A program made the position numbers and the translations under genes. The notes beneath the pieces were generated by a model, which did no database searches, was not told where the DNA came from, and worked only from the letters and a program-made list of their open reading frames with translations. Shown here piece by piece: positions 28,372-38,362 of a DNA stretch of 64,000 bases. The stretch comes from Mastigocoleus testarum BC008 (GTDB lineage: Bacteria > Cyanobacteriota > Cyanobacteriia > Cyanobacteriales > Nostocaceae), in assembly GCF_001456025.1 (NCBI RefSeq), contig NZ_LMTZ01000091.1:62001-126000 (forward strand). The letters are read 5' to 3'. Position 1 is the first letter of the stretch; every line of letters begins with the position of its first letter.

Positions 28372-29262
28372 ATGAATGTTGCCATTATCGGTTGCGGTTA
28401 TGTTGGTAGTGAAATTGCTCGACATTTGAGTTACGCGTTTAGTTGTAAAGTCAAAGCGATTGCACTAAGTAAAGAAGAAGTTCCCCAAATAAAAATCCCA
28501 TCATGGCAACAAGAAGCAGTAATAGTAAACGGAGATGAACCTTCACTTTTCTCAGTTTTAAGTAATCAAGATGCTGTTGTTTTAAGTTTTCCTGGGATTA
28601 ATAACGAAAAAAGACTTGACACTTCTAGCAATCGCGGTTTTGGTAATGAAGAAACTTACCTACACATAACTAAAAATTTAATTAAAGCTTTGACATTGAA
28701 CCAGAAATCAACTGTGAAGCAATTAATATTTCTCAGTAGTTGTGATGTCTATGGCAACACCAATGGCGCATGGGTAAATGAAGATTATGCGATCGCACCC
28801 ATTAAAAAACATATTGAAATAATTTTCCAAATAGAAAAAGCCTTATTACAGGTATCTAATCAGTATTTAACAGTTTCTGTACTGCGTTTGGGAAGAATAT
28901 ATGGGTTAAACCATAGACAAAATTATGTCCTAGAACGGCAACTAGAGAATTATTCCAGTCTTTGCGGTCGAACTATTTCCGGAACAGGTGAAGAATTTCT
29001 CAATTGGACTCATATTGATGATGTTAAGTCAGTTACAGGATTTATTCTTCAACATAAATTGCCAGGAATCTATAACCTAGTAAATGATTTACCAATCGAA
29101 AGTGGTGAATGTTTCCGGCAAGTATGTAAATCTCAAGGTTTTGCTAATGTGGAATGGGATTCCTCGATTAATACAAATCTTCCTAATGTTCGCGTCTCAA
29201 ATCAAAAGCTGAAATCGGTAGGTTACAGGTTTATTCACAATCGATTTTCAGTTTTAGATTAA
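28372..29262 (+). CDS. NAD-dependent epimerase/dehydratase-like protein (extended or atypical SDR)
   Basis: 296 residues. It opens with MNVAIIGCGYVGSEIARHL, a Rossmann GxGxxG dinucleotide site. LIFLSSCDVYGNTNG matches the SSxxVYG active-site strand of extended SDRs, and LRLGRIYGLNHRQNYVLERQL and FLNWTHIDDV are typical later blocks. The catalytic YxxxK is not clear, as in several atypical SDRs. A nucleotide-sugar or related substrate is possible but cannot be assigned. Soluble, no signal peptide. Its stop codon is a single base away from the stop of the convergent GNAT gene. Confidence 0.75.
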   Translation: MNVAIIGCGYVGSEIARHLSYAFSCKVKAIALSKEEVPQIKIPSWQQEAVIVNGDEPSLFSVLSNQDAVVLSFPGINNEKRLDTSSNRGFGNEETYLHITKNLIKALTLNQKSTVKQLIFLSSCDVYGNTNGAWVNEDYAIAPIKKHIEIIFQIEKALLQVSNQYLTVSVLRLGRIYGLNHRQNYVLERQLENYSSLCGRTISGTGEEFLNWTHIDDVKSVTGFILQHKLPGIYNLVNDLPIESGECFRQVCKSQGFANVEWDSSINTNLPNVRVSNQKLKSVGYRFIHNRFSVLD

Positions 29263-29263
29263 A

Positions 29264-29725
29264 TTAGATCAAATTTTTGGAGAATTCTAAAGAATGTTTG
29301 GTATTTTTGTAACCTATATTTTCGTAGAAATTGTGGGCATCCTTGCGAGTAATATTAGAACGTAAACGAACCGTCTGGCAATTCTTAATTAGTGCCCACT
29401 CCTCAACTTTTTGCACTAGTAGACGAGCAATACCGCGTCGACGGTAATTGATATCCACAATCAATCCAAATATCAACACTTGTGGTGAAACAATAATGAA
29501 GTCAGACTTATGAGCGTGAATCCAACCTACTACAAAATCATTTCTCCAACTTGCGACATAAATAATATGAAGATCATCTTGTTTTAAGGAGCGAAGGCGA
29601 TCTCTTATATCTCCATGACCAATAGAATATCCTAGTTGTTTGGACAGATTAGAAATCCGCTCAGTATCTTGCAAACGAGCAGGTCGAATAATGGGTTGAT
29701 AATTATCAGTAACTTTGGTTAACAA
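29264..29725 (-). CDS. GNAT family N-acetyltransferase
   Basis: 153 residues, apparently beginning at a TTG (29725); no in-frame ATG lies close upstream. The GNAT core is clear: IIRPARLQDTERISNLSKQLGY, strand VVGWIHAH, then the acetyl-CoA pocket LIVDINYRRRGIARLLVQKVEEWA (R-R-G-I-A), and the final VRLRSNITRKDAHNFYENIGYKNT, with the Asn and Tyr typical of the last half. It transfers an acetyl group from acetyl-CoA to an unknown amine. The gene is monocistronic and convergent with the SDR gene, one base between the two stops. Confidence 0.82.
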   Translation of the reverse strand: MLTKVTDNYQPIIRPARLQDTERISNLSKQLGYSIGHGDIRDRLRSLKQDDLHIIYVASWRNDFVVGWIHAHKSDFIIVSPQVLIFGLIVDINYRRRGIARLLVQKVEEWALIKNCQTVRLRSNITRKDAHNFYENIGYKNTKHSLEFSKNLI

Positions 29726-29959
29726 TCTTTTATCGACTTGAGCGTATAAGTTCTGAAATATTACAACTAATAAAATATGACGGAGATAGTAAAAAACTAA
29801 AGATTTTACTTCTCCTAAATGTTCTTAGTATGATTATAAATCTTATGTAAGTCCTGATCGTTTAATTTCATGTCTTAATTATCAGGACAAGACATCAGTT
29901 AAAATACATAAGTTAAAACATAAAACACATAAGCTTAGACTTTTCCCTCAATATCAATC

Positions 29960-31048
29960 ATGGGTAATACTTTTGGGCATCTATTTCGTGTCACTACTTT
30001 TGGTGAGTCTCACGGTGGTGGAGTAGGAGTGACAGTTGATGGTTGTCCGCCACAACTAGAAATTTCAGCAGAAGAAATTCAGGTAGAATTAGACCGCCGA
30101 CGTCCCGGACAGAGTAAGATTACCACGCCGCGTAAAGAATCAGATACCTGTGAAATTTTATCAGGAGTATTTCAAGGTAAAACTTTAGGTACGCCAATCT
30201 CTATTCTGGTACGTAATAAAGATACTCGCCCTCAAGATTACAGTGAGATGGCACAAAAGTATCGTCCTTCCCATGCAGATGCAACCTATGACGCCAAATA
30301 TGGGATTAGAAATTGGCAAGGTGGTGGTAGATCCTCCGCACGAGAGACAATTGGTAGAGTTGCAGCAGGTGCGATCGCTAAAAAAATTCTCCGTCAAGTA
30401 GCAAACATCGAAGTTATTGGTTATGTCAAACGCATCAAAGATTTAGAAGGAGTTGTTGACTCCAATAGCATTACTCTAGAGCAAGTAGAAAGTAACATTG
30501 TCCGTTGTCCCGATCCAGAATGTGCCAAACGGATGATTGAATTAATTGAAAAAACTGGAAGAGATGGTAATTCTCTTGGCGGTATTGTAGAGTGTGTAGC
30601 TCGGAATGTACCCAAAGGTTTGGGCGAACCAGTATTTGATAAATTGGAAGCTGATATTGCTAAGGGTGTGATGTCTTTACCAGCAAGTAAAGGTTTTGAA
30701 ATTGGGTCTGGTTTTGCTGGTACTTTACTTACTGGTATTGAACATAATGATGAATTTTACATTGATGAGAGTGGAAATATCCGCACTGTAACTAACCGTT
30801 CTGGGGGTATTCAAGGTGGAATTTCTAATGGTGAAAATATTATTTTGCGTGTAGCATTTAAACCGACAGCTACGATTCGCAAAGAACAAAAAACAGTTAC
30901 TAAAGAAGGTGAAGAAACTCTGCTAGCAGCCAAAGGAAGACATGACCCCTGTGTGTTACCTCGTGCTGTACCGATGGTGGAGGCAATGGTAGCTTTAGTA
31001 TTGTGTGACCATCTCTTAAGACATTACGGCCAATGTAAAATTTTATAG
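29960..31048 (+). CDS. aroC: Chorismate synthase
   Basis: 362 residues from an ATG. Starts MGNTFGHLFRVTTFGESHGG, with the conserved GESHG block, followed by DRRRPGQSKITTPR, GGGRSSARETIGRVAAGA and the FMN-contact segment NRSGGIQGGISNGENI. The enzyme makes chorismate from 5-enolpyruvylshikimate-3-phosphate using reduced FMN. In this organism chorismate feeds the aromatic amino acids and also the phylloquinone pathway, whose first enzyme (MenF) is encoded 30 kb further on. The gene stands alone. All motifs are intact. Confidence 0.98.
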   Translation: MGNTFGHLFRVTTFGESHGGGVGVTVDGCPPQLEISAEEIQVELDRRRPGQSKITTPRKESDTCEILSGVFQGKTLGTPISILVRNKDTRPQDYSEMAQKYRPSHADATYDAKYGIRNWQGGGRSSARETIGRVAAGAIAKKILRQVANIEVIGYVKRIKDLEGVVDSNSITLEQVESNIVRCPDPECAKRMIELIEKTGRDGNSLGGIVECVARNVPKGLGEPVFDKLEADIAKGVMSLPASKGFEIGSGFAGTLLTGIEHNDEFYIDESGNIRTVTNRSGGIQGGISNGENIILRVAFKPTATIRKEQKTVTKEGEETLLAAKGRHDPCVLPRAVPMVEAMVALVLCDHLLRHYGQCKIL

Positions 31049-31701
31049 TGTGAATAAATTTAAGTATTGTAAGTTAAGTAGAATCTAACTCTCTGTAGTT
31101 TATAACTTTTTAAAAATCATTCAAAATTAATTGAATGAAAATTGAGTAATATACGGACTTACAGTTATTTTAGTTTCAACACTACATCGCATAAAAGCTA
31201 ATGATGGTTATTAAAAGCATAATTGAGCAGAACTTAGGATATTCGTCTAGAGGATATTCTGTGTATTGCTAATTATTAAGGTAATAACTTTATTAGTCTC
31301 ATATGCTCGAAATTAATTTTGAGCCTCAATCCAAGTTTGGTTTTTAAAATGAAAGGTTAGTAATAACTTAAAAATTACTAAAGTTCAAAAACTTGCAATC
31401 ATTTAAAGCATCAAATATAGCGCTATGCGCAATTCATTAGCGGATTCGAACCGTAGGTAGCGCAGCTAGAGGCTATGCGACGCCGCAGGCTCTAACTAAC
31501 AACATCACCTTGCGGATCCACCGACGCCGCAGGCTCTGAATCCACTAGGCACTAACAAAAGCTTACAAATCATAGCTTTTAGCGCATCTACGATGAACAG
31601 GATTTACCAACTTCCTGAACTTATTACATAGTGCTATAAGCAAAAAACCCAACAGCCCAATTTGCAAGCAAAATTCTATACAGATTGTGGACAAATCTAT
31701 A
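31049..31701. other. Intergenic region with dispersed-repeat fragments
   Basis: A 16-bp sequence, cgacgccgcaggctct, occurs at 31478-31493 and again at 31522-31537, inside a GC-richer patch (31420-31555) that contrasts with its AT-rich surroundings and contains ggattcg/gaatcc inverted parts. It looks like debris of a dispersed cyanobacterial repeat. No tRNA can be folded from it. Confidence 0.55.
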
Positions 31702-31893
31702 ATGATTAACAACACGTCATCTTGGTATATTGTTAAAAATTTGTCTGGGAATTGCAAAATAGTTCCTAGTAATCAGGTTCTACAGGAAAATGAAAGCGGA
31801 ATCAGCCAACAATGGGGACCTTTTATTTCCCAAGAGGAAGCTATTGTACGTAGGGTAGGTTTAATAAGAACGGGTAAATGCAAACCCATTTAG
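31702..31893 (+). CDS. Small protein of unknown function, 63 residues
   Basis: Starts at the ATG at 31702 (a GTG at 31687 would add five residues). The sequence reads MINNTSSWYIVKNLSGNCKI, continues through IVPSNQ and WGPFISQEEAIVRRVGLIRT, and ends in GKCKP. The balanced, protein-like composition and a short T-rich stretch after the stop support a real gene, and it resembles small conserved proteins of filamentous cyanobacteria. It is soluble, has no membrane segment, and its function is unknown. The two Cys are 42-43 residues apart. Confidence 0.6.
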   Translation: MINNTSSWYIVKNLSGNCKIVPSNQVLQENESGISQQWGPFISQEEAIVRRVGLIRTGKCKPI

Positions 31894-32349
31894 TTTTTTT
31901 TTCTGCATTTATTTATGTTCAATTATAAAAAGTGATAGAATCCCTGTTCTACTTATGATGTTATTCAGAGTGCTACATTTTCTGGTTAGGACATCTTCTT
32001 TCTCATATTTTTTGCCTTGTGTTCACATTTAACCTTACTGAGTAAGTACACTGCAGAAATCTGAAAAAGCCCTCATATTATGGGATTTTTCCTACCCAAT
32101 TTGAAGCAAAGAATTATGTCCTAACCAATATGTTTGCTGCTATATAAAACTAAAGTTAAAGCCGGAAGTTTTTAATGGTTATCAATTATTTGTAATAATC
32201 ACTAGCTGTGAATTTGTGTTGTTTGCAAAACCAAAAATTATCAGGAGTTCTTGGAGCAGTGAAAATCTCTCAAATTTCTGCCCCCTAACTAAGTAATTTT
32301 TGAATATCAATAAACAATTGACTAATTAATTTATAAACTAATTAGTCAT
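31894..32349. other. Intergenic region between the 63-residue gene and the Ctp gene
   Basis: About 450 bp between convergent genes. Contains t-rich stretches after 31893 and an imperfect inverted repeat (aattgactaattaattt / aaactaattagtcattt, about 32316-32352) that may end the ctp transcript on the minus strand. No further gene seen. Confidence 0.45.
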
Positions 32350-33636
32350 TTATTTTTTTGCACTTGTATTAGTAATTGGTTTATTTGTTATCTTTTTCGT
32401 TAATATATCTAGGGCTTTAACATATTGTGGATCGGCTTTAGTACCAATTTTGTTACGCTCTTTACTTAACTCTTGACGTTTGCTGTCGCTTAATTTGACT
32501 TCGATATCAGGTTCGATACCTTTCTTGTTAATGTCTCTTCCACTGGGAGTAAGATATTTGGCAATGGTAACCGCTAAACCGGAGCCATCATCTAAAGGAC
32601 GAACTGACTGTACTAATCCTTTTCCGAAAGTTTTGGTTCCGACTAAAGTTGCTCTTCCACTGTCTTGCAAAGCCCCAGAAAGAATTTCACTGGCGCTGGC
32701 ACTACCACCATCAACTAAAATTACCAAAGGTTTTTTGGTTAGGATACCAGGGCTTGCTACTTCTTTTTTTCTCGGACCGCTACGAGCAACCGTAGAAACA
32801 ATAGTACCCTTGTCCATCCACATAGAAGCAATATCGGTACTAGCATAAAGTAAACCACCGGGGTTGGAGCGCAAGTCCATGATATAACCAGCGACCTTTT
32901 TAGTTTCTAAATCTTTGATCGCATCACGCATTTCTTTAGCTGCATTGGCACTAAATTGGTTTAATCTGATATATCCTATATTGCCTGCAGGACTCTGATT
33001 TTGACTAAATTTAACAGGATGTATTTCTATTTTTGCCCGTTTGATTCTAAAGTCCTTGAGATTACCATTACGTTTGATTGTTAGTGTGACGCTAGTTCCA
33101 GGCTCACCACGAATTAAAGATACAGCTTGGTTAGTATCCATTCCTTTAGTACTCTTACCATCAATTTTGACAATTAAGTCCTTCGACATAATTCCAGCAT
33201 TTGATGCGGGAGTACCTTCAATAGGCGAAACAACAACTAGCTGTTTAGTTTTTTCTTCTTGAGTAATTTGAATACCTACCCCTGTCAGTTCTCCAGAGGT
33301 GTCAACCTGCATATTTTTAAATTCTTGAGGGTCCATGAAGCGAGTGTAGGGATCCTTGAGCTTTTCTAACATCTCTCGGATGGATTTATAAGCTTCTTGT
33401 TGATTATTGTAAGACTTATTTAAATACTCTTTTCGAACTGATTGCCAATCTACTTTATTAAAAGTTCCATCTACGTATTGTCGGTATACAATTTGCCAAA
33501 CTTCATCTACTAGTTCCTTCGGACTTTCCTTGAATAAAGCTTGTCCTTGTGAGTGCATTCCGATGCTAAAAACAGCTACAGTGGACACCATCAGTGCAGT
33601 AGCACCTAAAACAAGTCCGTTTTTTGTATTGATCAT
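32350..33636 (-). CDS. Carboxyl-terminal processing protease (S41 family, Ctp)
   Basis: 428 residues. An N-terminal hydrophobic segment (~10-30) targets it to the lumen or periplasm. A PDZ domain follows (~100-185, GELTGVGIQITQEE then SKDLIVKIDGKSTKGMD), then the S41 core with VAGYIMDLRSNPGGLL. The catalytic Ser lies in GGSASASEILSGALQ (~312) and the Lys in GTKTFGKGLVQ (~337). Ctp proteases remove C-terminal tails; CtpA processes pre-D1, whose gene lies 5 kb away. Cyanobacteria have three paralogues (CtpA, CtpB, CtpC) and I cannot tell which this is, so no symbol is given. It lies 235 bp downstream of ispG on the same strand. Confidence 0.92.
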   Translation of the reverse strand: MINTKNGLVLGATALMVSTVAVFSIGMHSQGQALFKESPKELVDEVWQIVYRQYVDGTFNKVDWQSVRKEYLNKSYNNQQEAYKSIREMLEKLKDPYTRFMDPQEFKNMQVDTSGELTGVGIQITQEEKTKQLVVVSPIEGTPASNAGIMSKDLIVKIDGKSTKGMDTNQAVSLIRGEPGTSVTLTIKRNGNLKDFRIKRAKIEIHPVKFSQNQSPAGNIGYIRLNQFSANAAKEMRDAIKDLETKKVAGYIMDLRSNPGGLLYASTDIASMWMDKGTIVSTVARSGPRKKEVASPGILTKKPLVILVDGGSASASEILSGALQDSGRATLVGTKTFGKGLVQSVRPLDDGSGLAVTIAKYLTPSGRDINKKGIEPDIEVKLSDSKRQELSKERNKIGTKADPQYVKALDILTKKITNKPITNTSAKK

Positions 33637-33871
33637 AATGACAGCTGTGCCAGAGGAATATTTGATCTCAGTATGCTAAATCTAACATAGGGTAACACTG
33701 TAAAGACCCAGCATAATTTGTTATTTCAAAAAAATATCAAAGAATCCGGCTACTTTGGCGATCCTCTATGTATCAACCAAATCCGAATTGCATTTCATTC
33801 TACATATACAACTAGCCCGATTTCTATCTATAAGTAGTCAGAAAACGGGCTTATTGATTTTGAAATCAAGC

Positions 33872-35101
33872 TTAGGGGTCTACCCAACGCCCATCAGCTT
33901 TAATCAAGTTAATTAACTCCTTAACGCCTCGATCTTCTGGAACTTTTTTGATTTCTTCTCGGCCACGATATAAAGAAATATATCCAGGATTTTTGCCGAC
34001 GTAACCATAGTCAGCATCAGCCATTTCTCCTGGTCCATTTACAATACAGCCCATAACTGCGATATCTAAACCAGTTAAGTGTTTGGTTGCTTCTCGGACT
34101 TTATGCAGAACTTCTTCTAGATTGAATAATGTCCGTCCGCATGAAGGACAAGCAACATATTCAACCATTGTTTTCCGCATCCCTAAAGCTTGCAAAATAC
34201 TGTAGCAAACGGGAATTTCTTTTTCCGGTGCCTCTGTGAGAGAAACACGAATGGTATCACCAATACCCTCAGCTAAAAGTGTAGCAATTCCTGCGGTTGA
34301 TTTGATCCTGCCATATTCACCATCGCCCGCTTCGGTTACACCAAGATGCAGGGGATAATCCATTCCCAAATCATCCATTCGCTTTGCCATTAGCCGATAT
34401 GCCGCTAACATAACAGGCACTCGAGAAGCTTTCATGGAAATTACTATATTGCGGAAATCAAGTGATTCGCAAATGCGAATAAATTCCAAAGCTGATTCCA
34501 CCATTCCTTCAGGAGTATCGCCATAGGTAAATAGCATTCTTTCAGCCAAAGACCCATGATTGACCCCTATTCGCATTGCTTTCCCTTGATCCCTGAGAGA
34601 AATAACCAGAGGTTCAAGGGTTTCACGAATTTTGTCACCAATTTCATCAAATTCTGCGGAAGTGTATTCAGTTCTATTTGCGTCTGGTTTTTCAAACACA
34701 TATAAACCTGGATTAATCCGTACTTTCTCTATATGTTTGGCAACTTCCAAAGCAATTTTCATCCCGTTGTGGTGTATGTCAGCCACAAGGGGGACATCCC
34801 TATAAGTTTTAATTAATTTTTGTTTAATTTCCGCTAAAGCTTTAGCATGAGCAATGCTAGGTACAGTAACGCGGACAATCTCACAGCCAATTTCATGTAA
34901 GCGACGAATTGCTGCAACAGAGGCATCAATATCGAGGGTATCTTCATTAATCATTGACTGTACTACCACTGGGCTAGAGCCACCAATGGTCACATCTCCT
35001 ACCTTAACTGGACGGGTTTTCCTCCGTTTAATAGTAGTGTCGATGTTGGGTTGATTAAACGTGTTATTAGAGGTCGTTGTTGGTGTTGCCAGCGTTTGCA
35101 T
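33872..35101 (-). CDS. ispG: 4-hydroxy-3-methylbut-2-enyl diphosphate synthase
   Basis: 409 residues. The enzyme uses a 4Fe-4S cluster in the penultimate step of the MEP isoprenoid pathway, which supplies carotenoids, the phytol of chlorophyll and phylloquinone, and the quinone tails. Conserved blocks: VGDVTIGGSSPVVVQSMI, VRVTVPSIAHAKAL, VRINPGLY, GVNHGSLAERML, HLGVTEAGDGEYGRIKSTAG. The cluster Cys are in YVACPSCGRTLFNLEEV and MGCIVNGPGE. Length is as expected for cyanobacterial IspG. The ctp gene follows on the same strand. Confidence 0.97.
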   Translation of the reverse strand: MQTLATPTTTSNNTFNQPNIDTTIKRRKTRPVKVGDVTIGGSSPVVVQSMINEDTLDIDASVAAIRRLHEIGCEIVRVTVPSIAHAKALAEIKQKLIKTYRDVPLVADIHHNGMKIALEVAKHIEKVRINPGLYVFEKPDANRTEYTSAEFDEIGDKIRETLEPLVISLRDQGKAMRIGVNHGSLAERMLFTYGDTPEGMVESALEFIRICESLDFRNIVISMKASRVPVMLAAYRLMAKRMDDLGMDYPLHLGVTEAGDGEYGRIKSTAGIATLLAEGIGDTIRVSLTEAPEKEIPVCYSILQALGMRKTMVEYVACPSCGRTLFNLEEVLHKVREATKHLTGLDIAVMGCIVNGPGEMADADYGYVGKNPGYISLYRGREEIKKVPEDRGVKELINLIKADGRWVDP

Positions 35102-35990
35102 AACCTATGTAGGTGAATTTTTGTAGCGAAAATATCAAATTTGAGAGTTCTCTGTTTTTCAGAGTGCCACACTTAGGGAAATTTTGCTTCACTTAGGCAA
35201 AAAAAAATAAAAAAAAAGACAAAAATCTCGAGAAATATTTGCCCTTTAGTTAAAAATACGAGTTATACACAAAAAGTATTATTAATTACATGATTTAATT
35301 GTGCTTATTAGTATAAATACAATGACACTAGGTTATGTGCTTGATAAATAATATACTATCTAAATATTCGATAAATTGTAATAATTATTGCTTTCTATCT
35401 TAAGTATCTCGAATGTTGCTTATGTGGTTTTACAAATTTACGAATTATATTCCCTGATGTATAAAGAATGCATTGCCTTAAGAAAAAAAATAATCTTCTT
35501 AAAATCAAAACTACCATAAAGCAAATTGTATTCAGAATTATAGATAATATAAAAAATGGATTAAATTTTATACAAGTAAATATAATTAAATAAAAATTTT
35601 GTGTTGGCTTGCTAATTCATACCAATAACTTACTGATTTTATACAAATAAAAAATCAAGTCTTATTTCAAATTTAGTAAGAAGTTATTTGAATTATTATC
35701 TGTGCTAATAAATTAAATAAATTAAACAGGAAATCAAATAAATTAAAATACCTTTATCAGTTCAAGGATAGTAAATTTATATTATTGATATATGTTTTTT
35801 GCAAAAATTTTTAAGCTTTAGTTTCTGTAACTTTAATGTTCAGAAATTTCAGCGTTCGCATTCTATCATTTGTAAAGCGAAATATACATATGATTCATAG
35901 GCTCGTATGTGAACTTTTTTTATTCTGGAAAACTATATTTGCCTGTTAGATCGTCAACCAAACTTCCACTAGAGTTAACTACACCATTTA
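35102..35990. other. AT-rich intergenic region upstream of ispG
   Basis: Nearly 900 bp of strongly AT-rich sequence with A-runs at 35200-35220 and 35485. Presumably holds the ispG promoter. I see no gene, repeat array or hairpin worth calling. Confidence 0.5.
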
Positions 35991-37379
35991 CTAATCTTCA
36001 AGTTTAAGTACGACCAAAGTCATATCATCTGTGTTGGGTTTATCTGTACCCATAAATTCATATACTTGGGCAAATACGTAATCCAAAATATCTTGTGGGT
36101 CGCTAAATTTTCTACAAGCAAGTGATAAAGATGAGATCAGATTTTCTTCATCAAAGCGTTCGCCGCTACTATCTGCAGCATCAGTAAAACCATCGGTATA
36201 GTAGATAATTGTATCTCCTGCTTCTAATGTCGCTTGAGCATCTTCATACTCACTGTTAGCATCCAAGCCAATCAACATACCAATAGTATCTAACCGAGTA
36301 ATAGTTTTAGTTGCTGCATGCCACCAATAAGGTGGATTATGGGCAGCATTACTAAAAGATAAAGTTCGAGTATTCGGGTCATACTCAGAGTAAAAAATGG
36401 TTACAAAGCGGTTAGAAGTTTCTAAATCCGCGTACATTACCCGATTTAAATTTTGCAAAATTCTCGCGGGTGAGTGACCATTTAAAACTTCTCCCCGTAA
36501 CATTCCCCGCATCATAGTCATGATTAACCCTGCAGGAACACCTTTTCCCATCACATCACCAATTACCAAGCCCCAACGACCATTAACGGAGAGATTGTGA
36601 GCGTGGGGTTGAATTTGCTTGTGATTAGTAGGAATAAAATCGTAATAGTCTCCACCGACACGATTTGCAGGCTTACAACGAGCAGCTAGGGTAACTCCAG
36701 GGATCATCGGAAACTGACGCGGTAAAAGTCGCCTTTGAATTTCTGCGCCAATTTCTAACTCTTGATCCAAACGCTCTTTTTTTCTTAGTTCTACTCCCAA
36801 CTCATCATTTTCAATTGCAACTGCAGTTTGATCGGCAACTAAACGCACTAATTTCTGCCTAGTTTCTGTCCAACTATATTCTCGATCGCGACTGAGCACA
36901 TATAACCATCCTCGCTCAGTGTGCTTTACCAAAATCGCGGTACCAAAAATCTGAATATCTGGTCCTAAATAGCGATGCATGCGATCATCCAAAATGCCTG
37001 TGGCGGTTGCAATTGGAGCAGAACTTGGTGCTAAAGTGATTTCACTACTGGCATTTTCTAATGCTTTACGAATATTTTTTCTTTGGCGGCTATCTTGCCA
37101 GTGCAATTGTTCTAGTCTTACTTGACCGTTGGGTTTATAGAGAAATAAGGCACTACCATCAGCATCAGTTACCCTTGTTGCCATTAATGGAATTAATTCT
37201 AAGAATTGATTCAAATTATTGAAGCTTCTAAGAGCAAAACCCAACGAACTTAACAAATCTTGAATTTTGTTTTGCTCCCGATGCAATCGTGCCACAAGTT
37301 CTTTAAGCGCTACGACTGGAGTGACATCTGTTGCAGCACTACCGTTATTTTCACTGGATGGAAAAGGTGATTGAGACAC
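35991..37379 (-). CDS. GAF domain plus PP2C-type (SpoIIE/RsbU) serine phosphatase
   Basis: 462 residues, starting at a GTG (37379). Residues ~25-60 form a helical lead; ~60-195 a GAF-like sensor domain (VTDADGSALFLYKPNGQVR to VADQTAVAIENDELG). A short coiled linker (RKKERLDQELEIGAEIQRRL) leads to the PP2C/SpoIIE domain, with metal-binding Asp in GGDYYDFIP and GDVMGKGVPAG, then IIYYTDGFTDA and DDMTLVVL. Such proteins dephosphorylate anti-sigma-factor antagonists or similar partners in response to a signal. No antagonist or anti-sigma gene lies beside it. The gene stands alone between two long AT-rich gaps. Confidence 0.92.
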   Translation of the reverse strand: MSQSPFPSSENNGSAATDVTPVVALKELVARLHREQNKIQDLLSSLGFALRSFNNLNQFLELIPLMATRVTDADGSALFLYKPNGQVRLEQLHWQDSRQRKNIRKALENASSEITLAPSSAPIATATGILDDRMHRYLGPDIQIFGTAILVKHTERGWLYVLSRDREYSWTETRQKLVRLVADQTAVAIENDELGVELRKKERLDQELEIGAEIQRRLLPRQFPMIPGVTLAARCKPANRVGGDYYDFIPTNHKQIQPHAHNLSVNGRWGLVIGDVMGKGVPAGLIMTMMRGMLRGEVLNGHSPARILQNLNRVMYADLETSNRFVTIFYSEYDPNTRTLSFSNAAHNPPYWWHAATKTITRLDTIGMLIGLDANSEYEDAQATLEAGDTIIYYTDGFTDAADSSGERFDEENLISSLSLACRKFSDPQDILDYVFAQVYEFMGTDKPNTDDMTLVVLKLED

Positions 37380-38258
37380 GGGCAGTAATATGACTTCAAA
37401 AGTGGGATATTTGTAACTGAAATTACTTGTACATTATCTTAGAAATCGATAACTAAACTATATTGATGTGGGAACTGCTAGTTTAGCTTCTTCTGAAACA
37501 GATAATAGATAAACTTTATAAGTATTTCATGTTTGTTGCTGAATTCTATCTCCACCGACATTAAAATTCTAGTGTTTACACTTGTTAATCAGCTTGAGTA
37601 AAATCAAATTTTTCAAAGATGAACCCATACAAACTGTGATATTTTCATAATTTTAATTACTAAATCATATACCTGAAGATATAAAAACCATTTTCTATTT
37701 TGCTAATTCCCATCGATTGGGGAATACTGAATATTGCTTAAATAAACCTTATCAAAAATACATGCATGGGTAATATTGCTACACTTTACAAATTTTCAAC
37801 TATTGATACTGTGTAAAAATTAGGCATTATCCAAACAATATTTCAGTTATAAAGATTTAGGAATTCTACCACCTATTGGTTACAAATCAAGCAGATATTC
37901 ACACATATAACCAAAATTAAAATGATGAAAATATGTACAACTGGGTAGAATTGAAAAATCTGAACAAAGCATAACCTAAAACTTTTCACAACACAACAGA
38001 AATATTGTCGCTCTCATTAAAATGTCACATAACTACTCAGTAATTTTTCGCTGTAGGATTTACTGAAAATTCTCACATCAACTTGCATTAATCTGGGGGA
38101 ATTACCAGCTGAAGTTTTTGTGAATAATATTTGATTTTACAAATTCTAAAAATTACTGAGCACAGGGAAAAACAAGAGATAAAAACTGTTTGAGCGAATT
38201 GATTTACACAAGCCAAATTTGAACAAATCACGACCGCTCATATCAAATAATATTTACA
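37380..38258. other. Intergenic region upstream of the PP2C gene
   Basis: AT-rich DNA that must hold the promoter of the phosphatase gene near its right-to-left start. No open frame, RNA gene or repeat array was found in it. Confidence 0.5.
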
Positions 38259-38339
38259 TTAGGACTTGTACTATTTGACACATTTTTTCGTAACTAGATA
38301 ATTAAAATATATTGGATCAAAATACAGTACAAGCCCTAA
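38259..38339. repeat. 81-bp element with 13-bp terminal inverted repeats after ftsY
   Basis: ttaggacttgtac (38259-38271) is mirrored by gtacaagccctaa (38327-38339) with one mismatch, and the similarity runs slightly inward. It starts 24 bp beyond the ftsY stop on the minus strand, next to an A/T run, so it may be a small mobile element, a transcript end, or both. Confidence 0.5.
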
Positions 38340-38362
38340 TTTTTTTTAGCAACTAGAGTCGC

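Noticed and set aside
31440..31470. Possible tRNA on the minus strand (GGTTCGAATCC)
   Set aside because: The T-stem does not close to five pairs, and no D-arm, anticodon arm or acceptor stem can be formed.
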